64,000 bases of DNA, from NCBI GenBank assembly GCA_013399855.1, contig VXAY01003155.1, forward strand, positions 1,184,557-1,248,556, read 5' to 3'. Position numbers and translations under genes: made by a program. This DNA is from Oxyruncus cristatus (taxonomy: Eukaryota; Chordata; Aves; Passeriformes; Cotingidae). The notes below the pieces were generated by a model, which was not told where the DNA came from, ran no database searches, and was given only the letters and a program-made list of their open reading frames with translations. Of the stretch, positions 40,546 through 51,900 are shown piece by piece (position 1 is the stretch's first letter; the number at the start of each line of letters is the position of its first letter).

Positions 40546-41079
40546 TTGTTTTTTAAACAATTCATTCTTTGAACACTTGTTCTGTTTATCATAACTTGAA
40601 GTAAAACATAAAATGACTGATAATATTTTTCCAAGTCCTATGAAATTTTAATGCTTGTCTATTCTTTTAGGGATAATTCTAAGAAGTAGCCTTAAACTTT
40701 TATTAGAAAAATTATCCCTGAGCAATGTTAAAAGATATCTTTAACATATGATCACTTTTAATTAATTTTAGTTTTAATTTTTGTCAGATTACAAATTTGG
40801 TAGATTACCTATGACGTACTTCAGGAAAAATACTCTTACTACTCTTCTACCCCTTCTAAATCTTGTTTCCTAGCTAGCATATGGTATTGTCACTGTCAAA
40901 CAAAGCTTCCAAATCTTATTTTGCCCTTTAGAGTTTGTGTATTTGACACTTTTGCCCTAGGCTTGTTCCCTAATGTGTTTATCTACTGCCTCATTTATCT
41001 GCATCATTCATGTTATTTATAATAAAAGGTAGCACACCCGTTTGTTCAGTAGACATTGTATGAAAAGACTTGGGAATGA

Positions 41080-41980
41080 TTATGAAACCACAGGAGTCAT
41101 TTTAGCTAAGAGCATTTTCTTTTTCTGAGGGAAAAGATTCACATGGAAAAAAAATAAACATAGATAAATATAAACTGTGTATAAGACCAGAAATCAAACA
41201 AAAGTAGCTTGGGATTTAAGAAGAGTGTGATGCAAAATAGATGAGTAAAAGAAAAGAGAACTAGGAATGGACTTCAAGTAAAGAAAAGTTTTGATTCAGA
41301 GCATAGTTAAAAGTTTAGGAAAATAAGACGAGAAATTAATCTTTGCATTTGGAATGTTATTTGCTTTGATGCTTGTATATGAATGACAGATACTTTGTTG
41401 CCAGTGTGAGATAATGTTTTGGAAAGATATTTTAGAGCATATATAATGTATAAAGAAATGTTTAAAAATAAGTGTGCTACAGGAAAACAAGAAAAAAAAG
41501 AAGAAATGAGATTTTGGATAAGTCCATTTAGAAACAAGTTGGAGAGAAATATGATTCCCGCTTTGGAAGATGGGAAGGATGTTTTGTCATAACAGATGAC
41601 AGGAGTTAGAAGGAAGAGTGAATGTGCCTGAAAACAGAAAAGTAATTGAAAGTTGACATTATTGAGTGCAGTGCTTCTTAAGGAGATGTCAGAGACAAAG
41701 TAAGAAAGAGGTGGATTAAGAATTGAAAGATTGCTTTGCAGTTTGGGTAGTCTCATCATCTAAAGGAAATTTTGAATGAAAACGGTATTCTAAGAATGTA
41801 TTATTAGGCATTTAAAGTGAAACAGGAAAGGAAGTAAGGGTTATAGTGAAAGAGAGAGAAGAATGGTCAGAGAACTTGGAGCTGAAAAACAGTGAAAGAA
41901 AAAGAGCTTAGTAAGAGATGTCAAAAGCAGAAATAAGTCTTAACAAAATGAAAATCAAAAGGTAGAAGAGGTATATTGTT
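41080..41980 (+). other. Purine-rich intronic stretch
   Basis: For roughly 900 bases the + strand is dominated by A and G (for example AAGAAAAAAAAGAAGAAATG near 41488 and GAAAGAGAGAGAAGAATGG near 41848). Because stop codons are purine-rich, the complementary strand is nearly stop-free, which produces the longest open frame of the window (41307-41759, - strand, 150 codons). That frame has no recognisable domain and is best read as a composition artefact. It is not a simple tandem repeat. Confidence 0.7.
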
Positions 41981-42796
41981 AATATTAGAATATTAGTCAC
42001 TGCTCTTTAGTGCTTGGTAAGATTTCAGTTCTAAATCCACATTTACTGTGCAGACTTATGTGCTGAAAGAGGGCATAAACTGAAACCCTTAAAAGCATAT
42101 CTGTGTCATTAGAACCATAGATATTTGCTTTCCAGGTCGCTCTGAGTTGAAGTTTTACAGGACTTCTTGTTATAATCTGATCCTTTATTTCTGCTCTGGC
42201 CTTTACCCCTTCACAGGTGATCTACTGATCTTCCCTGTCAGAAGTCTTTATTCATCCATTTGGGGATTTTGACTTTTTAAAGTTTTATAACTTGTCTACA
42301 TGGGGATGGATTTAATGAAAGTGACGCAAATGTTACCACTTGCACCAGGCTTCTTTCTCTGCGACTGAATGAAATTTCAGTTATTTTCTTCAAAGCTTAA
42401 TAGCATTAGAACTGTTCAAAGCATGAAATACCAGAATTCTTTAACAGAGACAAAACAGCACACCCTTTTGTATTCACACTACGGTGCTAGATTGGTTAAA
42501 CTGTTTGAATGAAGTAGATTAATAAGAAAACAATGCTCTAAAGAAATTTTACTCAAAAAAATTTATATCAGGAAAATCATACATATGTGGCTGTATGAAC
42601 TGAACCTGTAATAACTTTTGATTTAAGTCTCTGAAGTTCATTAAAAGTCCTGAGAGAAAGCCGACTCAGGCAATATTTTAGATGAGGTGAACCATTTGCT
42701 GTCTAGAGTCTTAAATTTGACTAACAGTGGTTTAATACTGTTATTAAGCAATTCTTCCACGATCTTTTTTAAACTACAAACATTTTAGAGATTTGA

Positions 42797-43557
42797 AAGT
42801 CAGAGGAACCTTCTGAAATTCAACAAGGGCAAATGCAGTGTTCTGCACATGGGGAGGAATAACCCTGAGCACTGGTACAGGTTGGGGTTGACCTGCTGAA
42901 AAGCAGCTCTGCAGAGAAGGGCCTGGAGGTCCTGGTGGACAACAAGCTGTCCAAGCCAGCAGTGTCCCTTGTGGCTGAGCAGGCCAGTGAAATCCTGGGG
43001 TGCATCCGGAAGAGCATGGCCTGCAAGGGAGGTGATCCTGCCCCTCTGCTCAGCCCTGTGAGGCTTCACCTCAAGTGCTGTGTTCCAGTTCTGGACTCCT
43101 CAGTACAAGAGAGACAGGGAGCTCCTGGAGACGGTCCAGCAGAGGGCAACAAACATGACTGAGTGGAGCATCTCTCTTCTGAGGAAAGGCTGAGGGAGTT
43201 GGGCCAGTTCAGGCTTGAGAAGAGATGTCTGAGAGGGGACCTCATCAATATGTAAAAGTATCTGAAGTGGAGATGCCAGAGAGATGGAGCCATGCTCTTC
43301 ATGGTACCAAGCAATAGGACAAGAGGCAATGGGCAGAAACTGATGCACAGGAAGTTCCACCTGAATATGAGGAAGAACTTCCTAATTGTGTGGGTGACCA
43401 AGCATTGGAACAGATTGCCCAGACTGGAGATATTCAAGAACCATCTGGATGCAGTCCTGTGGAATGTGCTTTAGGATGACCCTGCTTGAGCAGGGAGGTT
43501 GGACTAGACGACACACGGTGGTCCCTTCCAACCTTACCCACTCTGTGATTCTGTAAA
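42797..43557 (+). mobile_element. CR1 LINE, 760-bp 3' portion with decayed reverse-transcriptase end
   Basis: Sense-oriented CR1. It opens in the reverse-transcriptase C-terminal region (AACAAGGGCAAATGCAGTG near 42821; GGTCCTGGTGGACAACAAGC near 42928; GGGGTGCATCCGGAAGAGC near 42998). It runs through GAGAGGGGACCTCATCAA near 43231, GGCAATGGGCAGAAACTGATG near 43326 and GGTTGGACTAGACGACA near 43498, and ends TGTGATTCTGTAAAA. The coding part is split among frames: 42935-43162 and 43292-43474 on the + strand are pieces of it, so it is dead. GC content is far above the flanking intron. Confidence 0.95.
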
Positions 43558-45772
43558 AGTATCTGCTTGAAAATATTGCCTTGTTATTTGATGAAACAAT
43601 ACAAAGTTTCTGTTCCTAAAATGACAGAGCTAAATTGCTTTGAATCCTGGATCTAACTGGAACACAAACAACTTTGATGTTAAAAAAAAAAACAAAACCA
43701 CAAGAAATTATAGAAAAAATTAACATTGTTGCTATGAAGACTTTTAGATCCTTTTACCTCATAGAATTCTAAAATTTCATGACATCAGACTAACCTGGTT
43801 TAGAACATACTTGATGAACATTCGAGAAGGAAGATAAACTGAAGTCCTAATTGAACTGCATTGAAAATATATGCTAGAACCACATCTTATAATTTTATCA
43901 CTTAGCTTGGAAAGAATTACTATATCTTCAGGTTCCATCCGTGTACAATTCCCACACTGGATAAATTACCCCATAGAAAAAAAAAAGAAGCATAAAAAAG
44001 GAAAAAAAGAAAAGCAAGGGGGAAAAAGAAGTAAATACATAGTTGACTTGCATGAATTTTTCTCTTTTATACAATAAATTAGAAGTATTTTCATCTCAAA
44101 TCTTTTAGAGGTAGAGTTATACCCAGTATTTGTTGTACTTTTCTTCATTTTTCAAAAAAAAAAAATGAAACAGCTTTTTTATGTTTTGGAAAGGAAATTC
44201 AAGGAATCTATCCAGTTTACCAATGTCAACCCAGCCTTTCATGTGTGAAAGTTATGAGGAAGTTAAGAATCAACTATGAACCTGTCAAGTTCTGCTACCA
44301 GGCAAAAAGTTCACTTCCCAGCTCTTCACAGAAATGAAAGCTAAATATGACAACATGAATAATTTACCTCAAGGCAATTTAAGGTATAGGTTTACAACCA
44401 TGAATATCTGTGTGGCATGGGCATTTCTACTTGGTGAAGGTTATCAGGCATTCCTGCACTCTTACAGAGTAAGCCTGTGTTACCAGCTATTACTGATATG
44501 TATGAACTTTTCCTGTGCTAATAGAAACATACTCTTATATTCCATACTCTGTAAATAATGGTGCTTATCTTCCTTCTGAAAATCACTAATTTCTTTATTG
44601 TTTGCTTAGAAAGAAAAACAAAAAGACACATATAAAGTAGAGGGTTTTACCTTCAAAAATAGTTCTGTTTTCTCTGTTCCAGTTCTAAGACAGTTAGTTG
44701 CATTTATCCTCAATATTCTTTGCTTTCTATACATATTTCTTTACCTTAAAGGTCCCATCATCTTATTGTTAACCCTGTTTTCTTTATGATAGAGACTGAG
44801 AAGAGAATGAAAGAGATTAGTTTTGGTTCCAGAAAACCGAAATTTTTCATTACCTCTTATTCAAAATTCTAAATAATTCTGCTCTTGGTGAGCAGCCGAT
44901 TAGGATCTTTCCAGAAACCTGATTGTGCTTTATACTGCCCTACATCATCAGAAAGTAAGTCTTTCTGACATTCGTAATGATGGCAGTTACTAATCTTCTC
45001 AACAATATTTATCAAGAAGTCAGGAAAAAAAAGAGATCTTCAAGTTGCTGTAACTTTAAAATAGGTTCCATTTTTTTTCTCCAAAAGCCTATGCTAATTC
45101 TATGAATATGATATTTCAAGAAGATTATGATAATAGAAATATTGGAGATTTGTTTTTAACCTTATTTTATGGAAGAAGTCAGCGAGTAATAAGATTTACT
45201 TTTTGAATTGTAAGGTTGGTTAGTCAGGAAAGGATAGAGGTTTTTTCCTTGTATTATCAAGAGATAATAGTTAACTGGTATTTTATTGATGTGCGTGTGT
45301 GTGGTAGTGATTCTTTCACAATCTGTTCATGTATTATGGGTTAGAGTTTGATTCAATGTAGCTTTTAGAAAGAAGAACTTTATGTACCACCATTTCTTAA
45401 ACCCAAAAATTATGATTTATTTTTATTTATTTGACATTTTACTTAGAGGTACAAATAGAACTTTTTATATTAAAATACTTCCTTCAAAATCAAGACTATT
45501 TTGAAATTCTGAACATGTGTAAAACATGTTCTTGTTAGTCAGATGAGGCTCTAGAATGTGGATTTTATTAGCTGAATGTAATACCATGAAAATGTAACAT
45601 GGTTTTCTAATGGTCCAAATAAATGCAAGTAATATCAGGTATTTACGCCTCAGGTGAGGGCTTTATGCTACACTAATACGTATGTACAAAGTGAACCATT
45701 TAAAATACAGTTTCTTTGTGTAACTTAACAGTAGTGAAATGCCTTTTAGTAATATTCTTTTTTTCACTACAG

Positions 45773-45901
45773 AACAAAGCCCTGAATTTCTGCCGCAATC
45801 TTTTTGACATTGCTGCAGTTCTCTACAGCACTTGTCTTGTGGAATTGCATAAAAGCATTCTGCAGCCGTGGTTGATATCTTCAGGAAGGAGTTCTGCTCC
45901 T
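45773..45901 (+). other. Exon-like segment in DPH6 intron, unassigned
   Basis: A strong 3' splice-site pattern (ATTCTTTTTTTCACTACAG at 45754-45772) precedes 129 bases that are open from the first base and GC-richer than the flanks, followed by CCT|GTCAGT, a passable donor. The frame reads NKALNFCRNLFDIAAVLYST onward and continues to a stop at 45943. Joined to the preceding DPH6 exon (phase 1) it would be read in another frame and stop after about 11 codons. It could be a poison exon, an exon of an unannotated transcript, a conserved noncoding piece, or chance. No homologue recognised. Confidence 0.25.
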
Positions 45902-48248
45902 GTCAGTGGATTTATCAGGAATTACAGATGGAGTAGAAATTAATTGAAAGTGATTATACCATTTGTGCTATCACTTACGGATTTTACAGTAAAACTAGTC
46001 TACAAAACTGGAGGTGAAAGCACAATTTGTTAAAAACAGCATTATCAAATATTTTGAGATGTTTCTGTCATCATGTACTGGTCTGTCTCAAAGAAATAAA
46101 GCCCCACTTGCTCTCTTGGCAGCACATAATAAATTGACGGATGTAGTTCAGTTGGGGAGTTAAAATGCATTGAAAATAATGGGCCATAACATTTTAGGGT
46201 TAACATTTATTCATAGATGATGCAATTAAATAAAACAGGCATTAACTTCAAGGTCAGTCAGTGAAGTAATAAAAGTGAATATTTTAATTGAATTGTAATT
46301 GCTTCCCATTGATACATGCAAGTTAAGTAAAATAGATGTCAGTGCTGCAAACTATAGTTCCTAATTAATTTCTTAATTCTACATACATCCAGGCCTTGGA
46401 CCTTGTTGTGGGTTTATCCACCCATCCAGCTTTCTTCACATCTAGTTATACTGAGGAAAAAATTGGAGGATGTAGTAGTAAGAATTTACAATACATTTTT
46501 TTTCTCTTTAGTCCAAACCATTTCAAGAATCTGAATCAATCTACTCCTTTGTTTAAAGAAAAAACATACCAAATAGAACTATGGATTTATAATAACTGTT
46601 TTGTAAGTATGGTTCTAGATACTTTATTATACTAATTGTAGCAGCAGACATACAGCTTCCTCTGTGCGTGCATACTATTAGAGATTTGAGATGTGGATTA
46701 CTGGTTCTGCAAATTACAGGTTACATTGGTTCTCGATGCCTTTACCAGGTAAGACGATCTCTATTCAATCACAATACACACCTGTTGAAAACTGAAATAG
46801 TATTTTTCTGAAGAAAGACAAGCTGTCCAGAAATAGAATTCTGCTGAGAAACAGAAAGGGTACATTATGCTTCCACAGATTTTCATGTAAGTGGGGGATA
46901 TTACTAAAGAGTTTACCTGTAGTGTTATACACAGACAATTTATTTGTATTTCGTAAACTATTTATATCAGTTTCTTTTTAATTATTGTTTTGTGTTTATT
47001 AGGAGACAGAACAGTAGGTATATCTGTGATATCAAAGAGAACTTTGTGAAAGAAACTTTGTGTCTGGTTCTGACACCTTTTCCCTTCTCACATGTTTTTA
47101 AACCTTGGTTTAAATTTAAAGGAAGTCAACTTGATTTTATCAAGGAGAGGGGGGTTACTTATATTAGAAAAGTAATTATGTTAAGGAAGAATGTTAATAT
47201 AAATGTGCTAAATGAGTACTATAATATGTTACTCATTTGTTTATTTTAAGAGAAATTGCTTGTTTGGTCTATCCGATTACAATGAAAGACATAATGCTAA
47301 GCTGGTCTAAATGGGAAGAGATCACCAGAATCATTTGGACTATTGGAATCGAATGAATATATTTCAAAATTATTTCCACTAGAATAAATTATCATTATTG
47401 TATATCTAGCAGACACATTTTAGTCTGTTAATAAAAAGCAATAAACCAATATGAAAAAGGAATAAAGGGGGGAAAAAAACCTCAGTCTTCTTTCACTTTA
47501 ATTATTAAGCAGTTCTAAAAGCATTCCCCTAGATAGTAAGGGAATTTTTAATGTGCATTAATGAAATATTTAAAAACTTTCTTAGTGTTTTGAAATCTCA
47601 CTAACTTGTTTTAGTTTCACAGGAATTTAAATGTAGCAAGATCATGATGGTAAAAATTAAGACATACCAGCTATTTTAACTCACCAATGCCTTTATATAA
47701 CAGTGTACTGAACATTTATGTAACAGCTTTCATCATCAATGATCTAAAGTGCTTTGCAAGGTACATACTTCAGAAATTGCTTCTGAATTGAGTCATTCTG
47801 GTGGCAGCTCTTTAATGATACCTATTATTGTATAAAGCAGTAGAGTAAGAAGAAATAGGCAAATGTTGCTATCACTACCAAAAAAAAGTACAAACCACAA
47901 TAACTGAGTAGTAAAAATCTAATAACTGAAAATTTTCCAGTGTTCCTTCACTTTCAGAAGTTATCATTTTGTTTTTTCTCATTTACTTCATATGATATGA
48001 CTTTTTGATCACTTAGTGTCAAATCCAAGTACCATACTTATTTGGTGGAAGATGTCATCTCTTGAAACAGTTGTTCCTGGATGTTTTTTATCACACTACT
48101 AACTTCTGCAAACTATTTGATTTATCCCTGAGAAATGACCATTAACTGCCATGAGCTGGCCAAACTCAAAAAGCCAGAAAGCTGAAACAGGAATACAGGG
48201 GAGCAAGTTAGAGTAGCTATCAAATGTAAATAATAAATTTTTAAAAAA

Positions 48249-48271
48249 TTAAATAAATAAATAAATAAAAA
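48249..48271. repeat. (AAAT)n microsatellite
   Basis: Five to six AAAT units. Simple intronic repeat. Confidence 0.93.
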
Positions 48272-48812
48272 ATTACCAAAAACACCCATTCAAAATGTAG
48301 ACATCATACACAACATTTTGTGGTGGATAAAAAGGTACAACATTCAAAACGTTCTGTAAGTCTGAGTTTTCTTTGTATCTCCATCCTTTTTAATCTTAAA
48401 TATTTGTAAATGCGTAATACACACAGACAATGTGATTTGGCAGAAAATTATGGAAAATACTCTGTGTCCCTTTCAGTTGCAGGAACTGTAAAAAAACTTA
48501 ACTTGTATTTTAGTTTAGTATATATTGACAAGGGTAACTTCTGGCTCAAAGAGGTAATATCTGTGTAGTATTTCTATTACCATGGTAATAGTAAACATGT
48601 GTCTTTACTTCACTGGTTAGTGAAATTTCTAAGAAAGGAAAACAATAGCTTTTGCAGTTGACATGTAGTGAAGTGGTAGTAGGCTTTATTGTTCCACAAA
48701 GATGGAAACCAATTGCCCAGAGTGGATAAAAGAAAGTTCTGACTAAGTGTGTTTTCTTTAGGATAGAAATTATTTTAGATACTGTGGGGTTTCTAAGGGA
48801 GACATCCTATAT

Positions 48813-48853
48813 TTAAAAAAAACAAAACAAAAACAAAAACAAAAACAAAAAAA
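48813..48853. repeat. (CAAAAA)n simple repeat near an exon acceptor
   Basis: A-rich repeat with C every fifth or sixth base, about 40 bp, ending 64 bases before the exon at 48918. Length variation here would alter the distance between possible branch sites and the upstream sequence, but the repeat lies outside the pyrimidine tract. Confidence 0.93.
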
Positions 48854-48917
48854 CCTTTCTTGATGTCATAACAGTATTTCATAAGAAATATTTTTACTCT
48901 TTTGGGGTTTTTTGCAG

Positions 48918-48979
48918 GCTTGGATCCAGATAAGCATCTAGGAAAAACTCTAGATCAAATGGAGCCTATTCTTTTAGAG
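48918..48979 (+). CDS. DPH6: DPH6 coding exon (probable exon 6)
   Basis: A 62-nt exon after TTTTGCAG. It completes a glycine codon (G+GC) and then reads LDPDKHLGKTLDQMEPILLE, almost identical to the family segment GLDPDKHLGKTLDQMEP. The donor GAG|GTGAGT at 48979/48980 is strong; phase 0. This glycine-leucine-aspartate turn and the LG-K-L helix are a conserved part of the domain that precedes the GEGGEYET signature. No abnormality. Confidence 0.97.
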
Positions 48980-51900
48980 GTGAGTATTACTTAAAGGATA
49001 CTCATACAGGTAAAGTTGCAGTTAAAAAGTAACACAGGCAGAAATTCAGTAAAATTAACCTAATAAAAAATTACTTGCAGAAATTAGGTGCTAACCCAAA
49101 GCTTATCTTTTTACATAGAATGCAAACCTCTGATATGCACTTTCAATATGAAAAACATTATTTCTTTACATGGTTCACAAATGGTGTCAACATCTTTAAA
49201 ACAAACTATAGGCGAGGAACCTCAGTAATGCAGGAACACTAACTTGTATATCAATATGATAAAGCTAAATAATTGCAAGCAAGCTAGAGATTGTCACAGC
49301 AAGAAATGGTAGTGGCAAAATCACAGGTAGTAAAGAACATCCCCAAAGATATCCCTATCTGGAGATTTCCTACCATTTACATAATCAAACTGCATAAAGT
49401 AGGGCCTTTCAAAAATGGAATAAGAGGTTTATTCCTGAGGATGTACTTAATTCTGTGCAAAGGGTTATGTAGCCTGAAAAGCAGGAAAATGCTTGCAGCC
49501 AGAGCTAATAGACTTATTTAAAGAAAAATTATGTAACTAGGGAAAAGAAAAAAGACCAGATTTTGTACTTAAGTCTTCTTTGAGTTTGATGTAGAAGCAT
49601 CAAGCATCAAGCTACGTAAAGTTTAAGAATAACAGTTCTCAAAGCATGTTTTTATATGTTATCTGTAACAATGCTAATTTACCAGAATTCCTTGTCCTTG
49701 AGCCTGTTAAAAACCCACAATTATTTTCATGTTTGGCTATTAAGAGACTCTTGATGTAACTTTCATCAGTGTAGGCTGTCTAAATTTCCATAAAATGATC
49801 TCCTAAAAATACTTTTCATTGTTAATCTGGGTAGTTACCATTCAGCCTGGCTTCTTAAGTTATTTTTGTGGAACACTTAAAGGCATGGCAAATTTGCAGA
49901 AGAGAAAGTAACCAGAATGTGTTAGGAACTTTACAAATCTCTTTTGCTGCTGAAAGATAGTGGAGTTACATAGCAATTATATCTTGAGTTTAACTCCATT
50001 TTTTTAGTTATTTGCATGGCTGGAGAGATGAAGATAGGTAACTGATGCTTGGCAAACTGAAGAGGAAGAATTAATGTCCATAACAATCAAATAACCTTGC
50101 TTGAAGAGATGAGATTTGTAGGTTCAGAGCTGGAGAATCTGGCTAGAAATCTCCCCCCCCCTCCACTATGTAAACTAGTTGATATAAAGAGCCCATTCTT
50201 TATCTATTTTCTGTGAGTCTTGCTTCACTTAGTTTTTTAGATCATCTCAACTACAGCAAAAGTTCAAGAATACCAGAGAGAAGGAAGGAAAGGTGTTTTC
50301 TCCTGCTCCAGAATATGGGAAGGAAGGAAAGTAGGGAATTAAATATCTTCCTAAACACTTGTAGTACAGGTAAAAAAGCAGCGGCAGAGACATACAGTAA
50401 GAGTACACAAAAATAAGTATACTTTAACTATATATAAAATGGTTTTGATATTTTGCCAGCAGCAGACATTTTATTTTAAGGAGTGATAAAAAGGTACACT
50501 TAAACTAGTAAATAATTGCTAAATCTAGGGATATCTGTAAGATACAAGCATAGTTAGAAGAGAGAATGGATTTATCCTAGAAAGTATAGATTGTATTTCT
50601 ACAGGAAAAGGAAGGAAGAGGGAATGAGTTCACTAATTCAAGCGTCAGTGAACTTTTGAATTAGGTAATGTAATCTAATTGAACACTGAGCTAACTTTGG
50701 ATTTAGAAGCAGTATTAGCATTGCTGTTTGTCTCAGCTAATGAGCCACTGAGAACCAGAGACCACAAGTTTCAGTTCACCACTCATGATCATGGTTAGAC
50801 TGCTTCCAGCAGCCTGACTGCTAAATTGGCATTGCACTGCATGAACATCATGCACTTCAGACTTGGTTGCAATTCACATTTGTGTCATAGGCTGGCTCTG
50901 GCACTGAGAGGCTGTATAGTGCAAGAGAGTATGTTGCTGTGGAAAAGCAGTTGTGCTGACTTGTGAAGTCACATTCTGTGGGAACTGGAGAAGTGACCAC
51001 TGATTGATAAATTCGCAGAACTGGAAGATCTTTGGAGTCCCATGTAAATAATACATAGTTTAAGAATATTTATGTGCTCGTCCCACAGTTTGTTGCTGCA
51101 TATCACTAAAGGAAAGTTTCTGTTTCTTAGAGCTCTTTCTTTAAAATCTTATTAAATGACAGTTAATGGAAATATAAAAATTTATAATCATGAAACAATG
51201 AACAACTTACTGTGGAATAGATTTAACAGAAGTATCAACATTGCTGTAATATCAGTTCCATACTGGTCAGTCACATTTGGATAAATTAATACTTATGTGG
51301 GACAAGTTATATAAGCCAAAAGGAGGAAAGTACTGTAAAAGTACTCTCCCTGCATTCACAGAAAGTTTCTGTTATCAAAATTCAGGTTGCAACTTCAGTG
51401 GGGTTCAAATGGGTAGCTTCTCACCTCAGCTGAATCAGCAGTCTTGACTTTCTTTAAAACTGTAGCAGCAAGTACTGCAATTTTAGTTGTGCTAATAAGG
51501 AGTATTCTTCCATTTGATGTCACTATCCTTCATTTTAAAAAGAAAATAATAAACTATGAAATCCAAAACTACCTGGTATTTTTTGTGAATTAAATGTATT
51601 CTTCATGGTGTTTGATGCGATGGAACACTAAGTGGAAGCAATTCTTATTTACTTGGTTTCACTGAAATTATTACTGTCATGGCTTAATATCAAACTCCAA
51701 ATTTGCAGGTCTTATCTGTTATTGATACAACAATAAATAGAGCAATGACTGCATAGCTTAAGGTGTTAAAGTGGGGCATCCTGACCCTCCTTGCAATTGC
51801 TTGTCCCCCCCATTGTAGGGCAGACTGCACAACTGATTTAGCTGTTTCCTGTGTATATGCATGCTATGAAAGTCAAAGCCAATACAACGAGGAAGTTGTA

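Larger units (their letters stand above)
35317..48917 (+). other. DPH6: DPH6 intron (13.6 kb, phase 1)
   Basis: GTATGT donor and GGGTTTTTTGCAG acceptor. It contains a candidate symmetric cassette exon (36510-36575), a candidate conserved noncoding block (37120-37450), a TA microsatellite (37836-37856), an antisense CR1 end (40437-40545), a purine-rich stretch (41080-41980), a sense CR1 of 760 bp (42797-43557), an exon-like segment (45773-45901) and A-rich simple repeats close to the acceptor. I see no independent gene. Confidence 0.9.

Noticed and set aside
41307..41759. 150-codon open frame on the - strand, the longest in the window
   Set aside because: It lies in a purine-rich stretch where the complementary strand has few stops. 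The product is low-complexity hydrophobic with no recognisable domain.
42800..43474. Cluster of overlapping open frames on both strands
   Set aside because: They lie inside the CR1 element; the + strand ones are broken pieces of its polymerase end and the - strand ones are shadows.
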